From the NCBI RefSeq assembly GCF_011742925.1, contig NZ_WAEL01000004.1, positions 62,001 through 126,000 of the forward strand: DNA of 64,000 nucleotides. Reading direction: 5' to 3'. The notes under the pieces were generated by a model. It saw only the letters and a program-made list of their open reading frames with translations, did not search any database and was not told the DNA's origin. Origin of the DNA: Fibrivirga algicola (GTDB lineage Bacteria; Bacteroidota; Bacteroidia; Cytophagales; Spirosomataceae). Shown in pieces: positions 7,824 through 17,417 of this stretch (position 1 is its first letter; the number at the start of each line of letters is the position of its first letter). The position numbers and the translations under genes are program-made.

Positions 7824-10800
7824 CTAAGCCATCGCCTCGGCTGACTGCTCCTCCAGTTTCTTCTGATCTGGCGACTCATCCAGATGTTGGCCTGGTTTGC
7901 GCCGCGACATGAAGATGTACATAGCCGGAATCACAAAAAGAGTAAGCACGAGTGAGAACATCAGACCGCCCACGATCACAACCCCCAGTGGTACCCGGCT
8001 TTTCGACGCCGATCCTAGTGCCAGCGCAAGTGGTAAGGCACCGAACGCCGCAACGAGCGTTGTCATCAGGATGGGACGAAGACGCATAGCTGCCGCTTCA
8101 AGAGCCGCCGCCACTTTTTCTTTGCCCTCGGCCATCTGTTCATTGGCAAACTCAACAATCAAAATGCCGTTTTTAGTTACCAGTCCCACGAGTACAATGA
8201 TCCCAATCTGGCTAAAAATGTTCAGCGTCTGGTTAAACAGCCAGAGCGAGAACACCGCACCAGCCAGAGCCAGTGGCACTGTTAACATGATAATGAACGG
8301 GTCGACGAACGAGTCAAACTGAGCGGCCAGAATCAGATAAACCAGAATCAGGGCCAACGCGAAGGCAAACAGCGTGTTAGACGAACTCTCAGAGAAGTCA
8401 CGCGATGAGCCAGACAGTGATGTTTGGAATGTGTTATCGAGCACCCGGGCGGCAATGGCATTCATTGATGCGACACCGTCGCCAATGGTTTTGCCAGGCG
8501 CCAGACCCGCCGATATTGTAGCCGACTTGAAGCGGTTATAATGGTACACGCTGGGCGGACTACTAACTTCCTGAAACTTCACTACGTTATCGAGCGGTAT
8601 CAGTTCCTCCCGGTTGTTACGCACGTAGAATGTGCGCAGATCCGTGGGTTCATCCCGGTTCTCCCGGTCTACCTGGCCAATCACCTGGTACTGTTTTCCA
8701 TTCATCAGGAAGTAGGCCAGACGACGATTACTTAAGGCTAGCTGAAGGGTATTCGATACGTCGAGTACAGACACGCCAAGATCAGTTGCTTTTTCCCGAT
8801 CGACACTGATGTTCAGTTCAGGCTTATTGAATTTGAGGTCAACGTCGGAGTTCTGGAAGGTAGGATCTTTACGAACTTCCTCCAGGAACTGAGGCAGCTT
8901 ATCACGCAGTTTATCGAAACTTAGATTCTGTAACACAAACTGTACGGGCAATGACGAACCAGAACGCCCACCGGTTGAGATCGTTTGTTCCTGAGTAGGG
9001 AACATTCGGGCATCGGTGAAGTTTTTAAAGTTTTTAGTGAGGTTGTCTACCACTTGCTGTTGGGTACGTTTCCGGTCTTGCGGATCCACCATATTGATGA
9101 ACACGAAACCGGAGTTAACCGCCCCGGCACCCGAGAAGCCAGGCGCCACTACGCTGAATGTCAGCTGCGTTTCAGGGACAGAATCGAGTACCAGCTTTGT
9201 AACGCGGTCGGTGATGGCACTCATTGCCTCATAACTGGTTCCTTCTGGTGACGTGATAGGAATACGAATCCGACCCCGGTCTTCGAGCGGTGCCAACTCT
9301 GATTTCAACGTAGCGCCAAGACCAAATACGAGGGCCAGACAGGCTGCCATCATAAACCAGGCCCAACGGCGTTTCTGCAGGAAGTTGCCCAGTGAGGACC
9401 GATACGTCGTGTCGAGCCAGACAAAGAATGGTTCTGTTTTCTCGTAGAACCACGACCGCTTGTCCGGGTTCTTCGAGGTCATTTTCACGCTGAGTACCGG
9501 CGTAAGTGAAAGCGACACAAAGGCCGAGATCAATACGGCTCCGGCAACCACAATACCAAATTCACGGAACAGACGCCCCACGAATCCCTGTAGGAAGATA
9601 ATGGGCAGGAACACAATGGCCAGGGTAATCGACGTAGCGATAACGGCGAAGAATATCTCTTCTGATCCTTCTTCGGCGGCGCGTTTCGGGTCCATGCCCC
9701 GTTCTACTTTCTTATAAATGTTTTCGGTCACAACAATACCGTCATCGACCACAAGACCCGTTGCCAGCACGATTCCTAACAGTGTTAGGATGTTGATACT
9801 GAAGTCGGCAACATACATAATAAAGAAGGCACCAATCAGCGAGACCGGGATATCGATCAATGGCCGGAATGCGATGAGCCAGTCGCGGAAGAAGAAGTAA
9901 ATAACCAGTACAACCAGCACAAAGGAGATCAGCAGCGTTTCTTCTACTTCCTCGATCGCCTTCCGGATAAACGTACTTCGGTCGATGCCTACGCTGACGA
10001 TCAGGTCTTTAGGTAGTTCCTTCTTGATTTCGTCAAACCGCTTATAGAATTCATCGGCGATGCTCACATAGTTGGCCCCCGGCTGCGGAATCAGCACCAG
10101 AATAACGCCTTGAACACCGTTCTGCTTGGATGAGGTCTCTTCATTTTCCGGGCCAAGGGTGGCATATCCAATATCACGGAGCCGCAAGATCTGGTTGCCC
10201 GTCTGCCGTATAATCAGATTGTTGAAATCGGCTTCGGTCGTTAGTCGACCCACCGATTTCACGGTCAGTTCGGTATTGTTTCCATAGATTTTACCACCGG
10301 GCAGCTCTACGTTCTGAGCCACCAGGGCGGCCTGAATATCCTGCACGGTCAGGCGATAAGCAGCCAGTTTCGCCGGGTCAAGCCACATCCGCATGGCGTA
10401 GCGCTTAAGCCCGTAAATGCTCACCTGCGATACGCCGGGAATCGTCTGGAGCCGCTCCTGCAACACGTTCTCTGCGTAGTCTGACAGTTGCATGGGGTTC
10501 CGCGTAGTACTCTGAACCGGCATGAAAATAATCGGATCCGAGTTGGCGTCGGCCTTGGTTACAACCGGCGGCGCATCGATATCCTGCGGAAGCTGCCGTT
10601 GCGCCTGCGATACCTTGTCGCGTACATCGTTGGCGGCTCGTTCGAGGTCAGTATCGAGGTTGAATTCAACCGTAATGTTACTAACACCTAGTGCCGAGTT
10701 TGACGAGATCGTACGGATACCTTCGATACTATTGAGGGTCTTCTCGATAGGCTCGGTAATCTGCGACTCGATAATTTCGGGGTTGGCACCGGTATAACTG

Positions 10801-10946
10801 GTACGGACCGAAATAACGGGCGGGTCAATGGCCGGGTACTCACGTACACCCAGGAAGGTGTACCCGATTACGCCAAACAGCACAATGACAATGGACATTA
10901 CCATTGCAAAGACCGGCCGTTTTAATGAAAGAGAGGAAAGACTCAT
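7824..10946 (-). CDS. RND multidrug efflux transporter, HAE1 (AcrB/MexB) type
   Basis: This 1040-residue protein has the AcrB layout: an N-terminal helix followed by YPAIDPPVISVRTSYTGA, two large periplasmic loops, twelve predicted transmembrane helices and the paired aspartates in GLVVDDGIVV (near residue 400) used for proton relay. It exports drugs or other amphiphiles across the envelope by proton exchange, with a periplasmic adaptor and a TolC-like channel. The adaptor gene lies 18 bp upstream; no TolC gene is in the window. It contains no GGTACGT motif, unlike most of the window. Confidence 0.93.
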   Translation of the reverse strand: MSLSSLSLKRPVFAMVMSIVIVLFGVIGYTFLGVREYPAIDPPVISVRTSYTGANPEIIESQITEPIEKTLNSIEGIRTISSNSALGVSNITVEFNLDTDLERAANDVRDKVSQAQRQLPQDIDAPPVVTKADANSDPIIFMPVQSTTRNPMQLSDYAENVLQERLQTIPGVSQVSIYGLKRYAMRMWLDPAKLAAYRLTVQDIQAALVAQNVELPGGKIYGNNTELTVKSVGRLTTEADFNNLIIRQTGNQILRLRDIGYATLGPENEETSSKQNGVQGVILVLIPQPGANYVSIADEFYKRFDEIKKELPKDLIVSVGIDRSTFIRKAIEEVEETLLISFVLVVLVIYFFFRDWLIAFRPLIDIPVSLIGAFFIMYVADFSINILTLLGIVLATGLVVDDGIVVTENIYKKVERGMDPKRAAEEGSEEIFFAVIATSITLAIVFLPIIFLQGFVGRLFREFGIVVAGAVLISAFVSLSLTPVLSVKMTSKNPDKRSWFYEKTEPFFVWLDTTYRSSLGNFLQKRRWAWFMMAACLALVFGLGATLKSELAPLEDRGRIRIPITSPEGTSYEAMSAITDRVTKLVLDSVPETQLTFSVVAPGFSGAGAVNSGFVFINMVDPQDRKRTQQQVVDNLTKNFKNFTDARMFPTQEQTISTGGRSGSSLPVQFVLQNLSFDKLRDKLPQFLEEVRKDPTFQNSDVDLKFNKPELNISVDREKATDLGVSVLDVSNTLQLALSNRRLAYFLMNGKQYQVIGQVDRENRDEPTDLRTFYVRNNREELIPLDNVVKFQEVSSPPSVYHYNRFKSATISAGLAPGKTIGDGVASMNAIAARVLDNTFQTSLSGSSRDFSESSSNTLFAFALALILVYLILAAQFDSFVDPFIIMLTVPLALAGAVFSLWLFNQTLNIFSQIGIIVLVGLVTKNGILIVEFANEQMAEGKEKVAAALEAAAMRLRPILMTTLVAAFGALPLALALGSASKSRVPLGVVIVGGLMFSLVLTLFVIPAMYIFMSRRKPGQHLDESPDQKKLEEQSAEAMA

Positions 10947-10964
10947 TCTGTTGAGTTTACAGGT

Positions 10965-12080
10965 TTAGCTGCTGATTTTTGTCACTTTAACAGGCCCATC
11001 CTTCTTAACGAAAAGCAGACCTGTTGTCACTACCGTATCGCCCACGCTAAGTCCTTTGGTGATCTGAATATTGCTTTTTTCGCGAATACCTGTCTCCACC
11101 TCAACGAAGGTTGCCTTCCCGTTGCGAACTACAACAACCTGCTTGCCACGTGTCTGAGGTAGTAACGCCTGTGAAGGAATTGTCAGTGCCTGATCTTCCC
11201 GGAAAACGAGGTTAATCTTAGCGAATGCACCGGGGCGCAGGTCACTGCTTGTATTTGGCACCCGTGCCCGAATACGCAGGCTGCGCGTAGCTACATCAAC
11301 ATTGGGTTCAATAGCATATATCTGTCCCGAAAAGCGCTGCTGCACACCGTCGAGTGTAAAATTTACCCGTTCCCCATTTTTCACCGATGAGCTGTAACGT
11401 TCAGGTACTGTGAAGTCGAGTTTAAGTGGATTAAGTTGCTGAAGCGTTGCAATCAGCGTTTGCGGGGTAACTACGGCACCCGGGCTAACGTTCCGAATGC
11501 CGATCGTGCCGGCAAACGGTGCTCTGATCTCAGTCCGGCGCAGCGACGCCCGCGTCAACTCGATATCGGCAAGGGCACCCTTCAGGTTAGTCACGATGAT
11601 ATCGTACTCCTGCTGACTGATACCGCCACGCTCCAGCAGTTGTTTGTTCCGTTCTTCGGTGCGGCGGGCGTTTTCTTCCAGTACCCGAAACTTCTGAAGT
11701 TGTGCCTGCAAATCAACGTCATACAGTTTAATTAGCAACGCTCCCTTTGCCACAGGTTGCCCTTCGCGGATATTCATAGCTACGATTCGGCCGCTGATTT
11801 CCGGAAAAATCTCAACCTGCTCATTTGCCACCAGCGAACCGGTAGCCACCACGGAATTAGCAATCACTGATGTTTTTACAATGTACCCGACTACAGACGT
11901 GGGTCCGCCGCCACCAGCAGCACCGCCGCCTGCTTTTCCGCCGCCGCCACCGGCAGCAGGAGCACCGCCGCCGCTACCGCCACCACCGCCCGCACCGGGT
12001 GCCGGATGAAGGACTTTATTGTAAAAAATAAGGCCACCCAGGACCAGTACGACGAGAACAATAGCAATCCAGCGTTTCAA
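10965..12080 (-). CDS. RND efflux periplasmic adaptor (HlyD/MexA family)
   Basis: A 371-residue membrane-fusion protein: N-terminal anchor (residues 2-20), lipoyl-like half FPEISGRIVAMNIREGQPV, a helical hairpin around residues 115-170, then the second lipoyl half with IRAPFAGTIGIRNVSPG and beta-barrel domains. It should bridge the RND pump to the outer-membrane channel. Between anchor and lipoyl domain (about 27-62) is a low-complexity linker built almost wholly of Gly, Ala and Pro. The only reasonable start is TTG at 12080. It is 18 bp upstream of the pump gene and 30 bp downstream of menA. Confidence 0.9.
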   Translation of the reverse strand: MKRWIAIVLVVLVLGGLIFYNKVLHPAPGAGGGGGSGGGAPAAGGGGGKAGGGAAGGGGPTSVVGYIVKTSVIANSVVATGSLVANEQVEIFPEISGRIVAMNIREGQPVAKGALLIKLYDVDLQAQLQKFRVLEENARRTEERNKQLLERGGISQQEYDIIVTNLKGALADIELTRASLRRTEIRAPFAGTIGIRNVSPGAVVTPQTLIATLQQLNPLKLDFTVPERYSSSVKNGERVNFTLDGVQQRFSGQIYAIEPNVDVATRSLRIRARVPNTSSDLRPGAFAKINLVFREDQALTIPSQALLPQTRGKQVVVVRNGKATFVEVETGIREKSNIQITKGLSVGDTVVTTGLLFVKKDGPVKVTKISS

Positions 12081-12110
12081 AATTTGTATTCAGGTTAGAT
12101 GTAATCAATT

Positions 12111-13004
12111 TTATAGCACAACTCCCAAGCCAAACAACAGCACAAATACCAACGTAGACAATGCCAGCTGACCTAATCTGGGATTTAATTCCGCAGGATT
12201 TGTGTGGTTTTCAACGGCTCGGCCGTTGAGCACAAATAAAGGGAACGACAACACGTACAAATAGGCACTCCAATCACTGGCAGTGAGCAATGAATATACG
12301 AGCGCACAGGCCATTCCGCTGATAAGTAACAACCAATGGTAGCGTACGGCTCTTTTTCGACCCAACCGGACCGGAATGGAGTGCTTACCGGTTTTGGCAT
12401 CGGTTTCAATGTCGCGTACATTATTGATGTTTAGCACGCCCGTAGCGAAGAAGCCCACGGCGCTGGCAGGCAACAGCAACCACGTACCCAACGATTGAGT
12501 ATGTAGGAAATACGTACCCAACACACCAACCCAGCCAAAGAAAACCAACACCGCAATATCGCCATAGCCAGCATAGCCATACGGACGCTTACCGTTCGTG
12601 TATGCTACTGCCGCTGCTATGCAAAGCAAACCAAGGATCAGGAATACCCAAAATAACCAGGCACCAGATTCGCGGGTAGCCTCAATTAACAGCCAAACAC
12701 CTGATACAAGCGACAATAGTGCCGTTACCAGAATGGCTTTGAACATGGCTTCTTTGGTCAGATCACCAGTGGCAACCGCCCGGCGTGGGCCAACGCGGTC
12801 GGGTGTGTCCTTGCCCGATACGGCGTCACCATAGTCATTGGCAAAATTGGACAGGATCTGCAGGAATATGGTTGTGAGGGCAGCCAGGGTGAATGTTAGC
12901 CAGCTAAATCGTCCTACCGACGCAGCCAGGAAACTTCCGAGAATAATACTGGCCAATGCCAGTGGTAATGTGCGCGGCCGAGCTGCCGCAATCCAGGCTT
13001 TCAT
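12111..13004 (-). CDS. menA: 1,4-dihydroxy-2-naphthoate polyprenyltransferase
   Basis: A UbiA-superfamily membrane prenyltransferase of 297 residues with about eight or nine hydrophobic helices. NDYGDAVSGKDT is the first Asp-rich motif and NNVRDIETDAKTGKHSIP the second, both binding Mg-diphosphate. MenA attaches the polyprenyl chain to dihydroxynaphthoate in menaquinone synthesis, the usual quinone of Bacteroidota. No other men genes are nearby. The gene is followed after 30 bp by the efflux adaptor on the same strand, so readthrough is possible. Confidence 0.88.
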   Translation of the reverse strand: MKAWIAAARPRTLPLALASIILGSFLAASVGRFSWLTFTLAALTTIFLQILSNFANDYGDAVSGKDTPDRVGPRRAVATGDLTKEAMFKAILVTALLSLVSGVWLLIEATRESGAWLFWVFLILGLLCIAAAVAYTNGKRPYGYAGYGDIAVLVFFGWVGVLGTYFLHTQSLGTWLLLPASAVGFFATGVLNINNVRDIETDAKTGKHSIPVRLGRKRAVRYHWLLLISGMACALVYSLLTASDWSAYLYVLSFPLFVLNGRAVENHTNPAELNPRLGQLALSTLVFVLLFGLGVVL

Positions 13005-13027
13005 AAACAGTGAATGACTGAACGCGC

Positions 13028-13097
13028 AAAAGCGTGAACGAGTGATTCGCTGGTCCAGCCAAACAACCGGCCGCAGTAATCACTCATTCACGCTTTT
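13028..13097 (-). terminator. inverted repeat between the peroxidase gene and menA
   Basis: The 20-nt arms 13028-13047 and 13078-13097 pair with one mismatch around a 30-nt loop. A further direct copy of the CTCGTTCACGCTTT unit runs from the right arm into the stop codon of the peroxidase gene. It probably terminates the peroxidase transcript, but the loop is long and the nested copies also look like a small intergenic repeat. Confidence 0.5.
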
Positions 13098-13110
13098 ACT
13101 CGTTCACGCT

Positions 13111-13731
13111 TTAAATGCCTACCGCCTTTTTGAACGCTGCATCACCGGGCTTGACACCTGAAGCAAAGAAGTGAGTTAGCTTCCCGTTTTCGTCAACTAC
13201 ATACTTGCAGAAGTTCCAGCCAGGTGCCTGATCATTCCAGCCATTGAGGCTTTTGGTGGTCAGCCATTTGTAAAGTGGCGCCTGCTTCTCGCCCACGACG
13301 TCGATTTTCTCGAACAGCGGGAAGGTTACGCCATAGTTCTTCTGGCAGAACGACGCGATTTGCGTACTGGTGCCGGGTTCCTGACCACCGAAGTTGTTGG
13401 CCGGAAAGCCCAGTACTACTACTTTGTCTTTATGCTGTTTGTAAAACGCCTCCCAATCGGCATACTGTGGTGTATAGCCGCACTCCGACGCCGTATTCAG
13501 AATAATAACCTTCTTGCCTTTGTACTGGCTCAGATTTACCGACTTGCCGTCAAGGCTATTCATGGTAAAGTCGTAGAGTGACTTGGCCGGGGCGGTTGTC
13601 AGCGTTTCAGGCGCCGAGTGGGCCGCCGTTTTGTCGCTAAAAACGTGTTTAACTAATCGCGAAAATGACATGGTAACTAGTAGGGTGATGACGCTTACTG
13701 CCACGAGGGCAACTTGTACTGGCTTCTTCAT
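13111..13731 (-). CDS. glutathione peroxidase family protein, membrane-anchored or exported
   Basis: The thioredoxin-fold core carries NTASECGYTPQY with peroxidatic Cys84, GFPANNFGGQEPG with Gln117, and GWNFCKYVVD with the conserved Trp-Asn. It reduces peroxides with thiol or thioredoxin; cysteine rather than selenocysteine is used. The first 25 residues are a hydrophobic segment, and a Ser/Thr/Ala-rich spacer follows, so the enzyme probably acts in the periplasm or on the membrane face; most family members are cytoplasmic. It is 29 bp downstream of argS on the same strand. Confidence 0.87.
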   Translation of the reverse strand: MKKPVQVALVAVSVITLLVTMSFSRLVKHVFSDKTAAHSAPETLTTAPAKSLYDFTMNSLDGKSVNLSQYKGKKVIILNTASECGYTPQYADWEAFYKQHKDKVVVLGFPANNFGGQEPGTSTQIASFCQKNYGVTFPLFEKIDVVGEKQAPLYKWLTTKSLNGWNDQAPGWNFCKYVVDENGKLTHFFASGVKPGDAAFKKAVGI

Positions 13732-13760
13732 TGTAAGTAGAAATGAATGAACAGATTAAT

Positions 13761-15563
13761 CTACATTTTCTCAGGTACGTCGATACCTAATAAACCCATG
13801 CCCTTCCGGATGGTTTCAACCACCTGCGTCGATAGAGTTAGGCGGAGTTCCGTTTTAACCGGATCAGGCTCAGATAGTATAGATAGATCGGCAAATAACC
13901 GGTTATACGCTTTGGCCAGATCGTACACATACTGAGCCAACAGGGACGGGGCAAAGTTGTCGCCCGCCTCCCGCACACGCTGCGGATATTGGCTCAACAG
14001 GATAATTACTTCCTGCTCCGTTTCGTGGAGGGCAACGGTTTCGTTGGCAAGTCCGTCGGTTACCAGACCAGCCTCCCGCGCCTTTCGCAGCACCGACCGG
14101 ATACGGGCGTGGGTGTACTGCACAAATGGGCCGGTATGCCCATGCACGTCGACCGACTCCTCCGGATTAAAGAGCATCCGACGTTGCGGGTCTACTTTCA
14201 GCAGGTAATATTTAAGCGCGCCAAGGCCAATCATCCGGAACAGGTCCTGCTTTTCGGCCGCTGTAAATTCATCGAGTTTACCCTTAGCTGCTTGATCGGC
14301 CGCTGCTGCCGCCACGTTCGTTACTTCACTCACCAGATCGTCGGCATCAACAACAGTGCCTTCGCGCGATTTCATCTTACCCGTTGGCAGATCAACCATG
14401 CCGTAGCTCAGATGGTAACAGCCGTCGGCGTAGGGCCGGCCTAACCGCTTCATGATGGCAAACAGCACCTTAAAGTGGTAGTCCTGTTCATTCCCTACCA
14501 CCCATATAGACCGGTTGGCATGGAAATCACTGAATTTCAGATCGGTCGTTCCCAAATCTTGCGTGATATAAACGGAGGTGCCATCACCCCGCAACACGAG
14601 TTTATGATCGAGGCCCTCTTCGGTCAGGTCGATCCAGATCGACTTATCTTCTTTCTGGTAGAACACCCCCGACGCAAGGCCCTCCTCAACTACGTCTTTG
14701 CCGAGCAGGTACGTATTCGATTCGTAGTACGTCTTATCGAAGCTAACCCCAATTTTGTTGTAGGTATCGGCAAAACCGGCATACACCCAACTATTCATTT
14801 GCTGCCAAAGGGCCACTGTTTCGGCGTCGCCCTGCTCCCACTTGCGCAGCATTTCCTGCGCTTCCTGCATCAGCGGGGCTTTTTTCTCGGCTACTTCCTG
14901 CGCCATACCGTCTGCTACCAGTGCCTGCACCTCGGCTTTGTATGCCTTATCGAAGAGTACATAGTACTTGCCAATCAGGTGGTCGCCTTTCATGTTGGCC
15001 GATTCGGGCGTGTCGAACGAACCGTCGGGCTGCTGACCGAACTTCTGATAAGCCAGCATGGACTTGCAGATATGTATGCCCCGATCGTTAACCAGACAGG
15101 CCTTTGTTACGGCAAACCCGTTTGCCGTCAGGATACGGCTAATAGAGTCACCTAGAAAGTTATTGCGCAGGTGGCCCAGGTGGAGCGGCTTGTTGGTGTT
15201 TGGTGACGAAAACTCGACCATGACCGACTGCCCATTGGCGGGGCTGACGCCGAAATCCGGTTCCGCTACAATGGCGTTCAGCACCTTAACATAGGCCGCA
15301 TCCGACAGGCTGATGTTCAAAAACCCCTGTACGACGTTGAACCCGCTTACCACCGGCGAATTTTCCTGTAGCCACGTACCCAACGCCTGCCCGATTTCAA
15401 CGGGCGACTTTCGCAATGTTTTGACTAACGGGAAAAATACGAATGTATAGGTGCCTTCAAATTCCTTCTTGGTTAACTGAAGCGTAATGTCGCCTGCTGA
15501 AGTGTTGTAGAGCGATTGAATGGCTTGTTGAATAGCCGCTTTTAAGTCTGCCTGTAAATCCAT
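13761..15563 (-). CDS. argS: arginine--tRNA ligase
   Basis: A 600-residue class I aminoacyl-tRNA synthetase. EFSSPNTNKPLHLGHLRN contains the HIGH-type motif, GKMKSREGTVVDADDL the KMSKS-type motif, and the C-terminal 120 residues form the DALR anticodon-binding domain. The N-terminal Arg-tRNA synthetase domain (residues 1-85) is present. It charges tRNA-Arg. A good promoter candidate sits about 60 bp upstream. Length and motif spacing are normal. Confidence 0.96.
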   Translation of the reverse strand: MDLQADLKAAIQQAIQSLYNTSAGDITLQLTKKEFEGTYTFVFFPLVKTLRKSPVEIGQALGTWLQENSPVVSGFNVVQGFLNISLSDAAYVKVLNAIVAEPDFGVSPANGQSVMVEFSSPNTNKPLHLGHLRNNFLGDSISRILTANGFAVTKACLVNDRGIHICKSMLAYQKFGQQPDGSFDTPESANMKGDHLIGKYYVLFDKAYKAEVQALVADGMAQEVAEKKAPLMQEAQEMLRKWEQGDAETVALWQQMNSWVYAGFADTYNKIGVSFDKTYYESNTYLLGKDVVEEGLASGVFYQKEDKSIWIDLTEEGLDHKLVLRGDGTSVYITQDLGTTDLKFSDFHANRSIWVVGNEQDYHFKVLFAIMKRLGRPYADGCYHLSYGMVDLPTGKMKSREGTVVDADDLVSEVTNVAAAAADQAAKGKLDEFTAAEKQDLFRMIGLGALKYYLLKVDPQRRMLFNPEESVDVHGHTGPFVQYTHARIRSVLRKAREAGLVTDGLANETVALHETEQEVIILLSQYPQRVREAGDNFAPSLLAQYVYDLAKAYNRLFADLSILSEPDPVKTELRLTLSTQVVETIRKGMGLLGIDVPEKM

Positions 15564-15622
15564 TGCTGTAGGGCCCCTGTGTTGGGCCGGAACGATCCGC
15601 CGATGCGGTAGTATTGTTAACG

Positions 15623-15654
15623 CAAAAGTACGAAAGGGCTACGCATTTGGGCAA
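15623..15654 (-). promoter_or_regulatory. Bacteroidota-type promoter for argS
   Basis: On the minus strand TACTTTTG (15630-15623) matches the TAnnTTTG -7 consensus, and TTG (15654-15652) lies 21 nt further upstream at the expected -33 position. It is about 60 nt upstream of the argS ATG. The assignment is by pattern only. Confidence 0.5.
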
Positions 15655-15721
15655 TTCGGCCAGAAGATGTAGCTTTCGGAGTATCGGGCTGCTCAATTAT
15701 GGTAGCGGTACCCTGTTAACT

Positions 15722-17356
15722 ATGCGACAGTTTCTGCTTTTTTGCCTTTTTCTGACCACGGCACCCATGCTGGCCCAACTGACACCGGTCAAGCGGGTTG
15801 ATTATCCCGTTTCCGAAACGGTCGACGAAGATTATCAGGTATTGGCACTCGGCGAACAAGGCGTATTGCTCACTTATTACAAACACGACGACTACGCACG
15901 CCGTACGCCACATAGCTACACCTTCACCCGGTTAGACACCACGCTTGCCACGCGCTGGAAAGTGGAGTATACGGTGCCCGAAAACTTTTCACCATCGCAC
16001 AGCTTCGAAAACGCCAGGTACGTATTTCATCTATTTACCCAACCGGATACAGACAACTTTAGTCTGGTTCGCCTGAGCCTGTACGATGGCACGCTGGATA
16101 CCTATTCCGGCAAACTCCCGTCGAGCCTGACCATTACCGATTTCAAGACGATGGGCAATGTGGCCTACCTAGCCGGGTATTACCGCTCCAGACCGGTTGT
16201 GATGGCCTATTCGCTGTTCGATAGCAGCATCCGGGTGTTTCAGGGGCTGTACATCAACAACGTAGAGCTGGGCAGTATGGAAGTCGACGAATACAGGCAG
16301 GAAGTACACGTGGTGACGCATACGCTGAAGAAAGATTGTGAATTCACGCTCCGCTCCTACTCGCCCGATGGCCGCCCGCTTCGGGTAATCGAATATAGCG
16401 GCACGCAATACAGCCTGGTTTCGGGTAAGATTCTGCCCATCAGCGCCGATGAATCCCTGCTGGTTGGCAATTACTCTACGGATTGCACCCCCTATTCGCA
16501 AGGACTGTTCATCACCCGGATTCAGCATAACGAAACGGGAAAATTGACCGTTACGACCGATAAGGGCGATGCGATCAGGTACGTTGACTTTTCGTCGCTC
16601 AAGAATTTCTTCAACTACCTGAAGCCTAAACGGCAGAAGAAAATGCAGGAGCGGCTGGCTGAACAAAAACGGCTGGGCAAAGAATATAAATTCAGGTATC
16701 GGCTGCTGGTGCACGATCTGACGCCAACACCCAATGGACTCAGGCTAGTGGCAGAAGTCTACTATCCCCAATTCAGAGGATCGATTTCTTCCTACTCGTC
16801 TCGGTCGTGGCGGGCTCAGCCCGCTACGCCTACCCCGTCGCGATCACCAGTAACGGTGCCCATGGGTAGCACGACATCGTACTCAGATGGCTACCGGTAT
16901 ACCCATGCGTTTGTCTGCGAGTTCGACCAGCAGGGCAATTTACTATGGGACAACTGCTTACCGATCAGCGATCTGACCGATGTTGACCCCACCCAGAAAG
17001 TAGAGGTATCGGCGCAGGGCAGTCGGCTGGCCATGGCGTATGTTCAGGATAGTGACGTGTATACCACCGTGATCGAGCGCGACTCGGTGCTGGCCTCGAG
17101 CGAACCATTCAAGCTGCCTGCCCCGACCGACAAAGAGAAAGTACAGTCGGCGGCCGAGGAAGGCCTGATAGCTTGGTACGGTCCTTATTTCCTGGCAACT
17201 GGCTATCAGAAACTCGTTGCCGAACGCGGTTACACCAGTCAGGCGCGGGAACTATTTTACCTGAACAAACTGATTTACAACGCCTTTTCGCCACCAACGC
17301 CTGCCACCACCAAACCTAAAAAGGGGGATATAAAATCGGCCCGAACTGACCGCTGA
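15722..17356 (+). CDS. secreted protein of unknown function
   Basis: The ATG at 15722 begins a clean signal peptide (MRQFLLFCLFLTTAPMLAQ); the frame is open further upstream, but that part overlaps the argS promoter and is not protein-like. The 544-residue product alternates short beta-strand-like segments with DGT/DSS turns, suggesting a propeller or beta-rich periplasmic fold, interrupted near residue 310 by a basic helical stretch (KPKRQKKMQERLAEQ). The last 20 residues are Lys/Pro/Thr-rich. No catalytic motif was recognised. Confidence 0.65.
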   Translation: MRQFLLFCLFLTTAPMLAQLTPVKRVDYPVSETVDEDYQVLALGEQGVLLTYYKHDDYARRTPHSYTFTRLDTTLATRWKVEYTVPENFSPSHSFENARYVFHLFTQPDTDNFSLVRLSLYDGTLDTYSGKLPSSLTITDFKTMGNVAYLAGYYRSRPVVMAYSLFDSSIRVFQGLYINNVELGSMEVDEYRQEVHVVTHTLKKDCEFTLRSYSPDGRPLRVIEYSGTQYSLVSGKILPISADESLLVGNYSTDCTPYSQGLFITRIQHNETGKLTVTTDKGDAIRYVDFSSLKNFFNYLKPKRQKKMQERLAEQKRLGKEYKFRYRLLVHDLTPTPNGLRLVAEVYYPQFRGSISSYSSRSWRAQPATPTPSRSPVTVPMGSTTSYSDGYRYTHAFVCEFDQQGNLLWDNCLPISDLTDVDPTQKVEVSAQGSRLAMAYVQDSDVYTTVIERDSVLASSEPFKLPAPTDKEKVQSAAEEGLIAWYGPYFLATGYQKLVAERGYTSQARELFYLNKLIYNAFSPPTPATTKPKKGDIKSARTDR

Positions 17357-17417
17357 CTCGGCAGGTGAGTTATCTTAGTTCGGAACCCAGCCCCGAAATT
17401 GTGGGTTCATGTAGCTT

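Noticed and set aside
14475-15155. 226-codon open frame on the plus strand
   Set aside because: It is antisense to argS, which is certain from its motifs; the frame reflects the third-position G+C bias of that gene.
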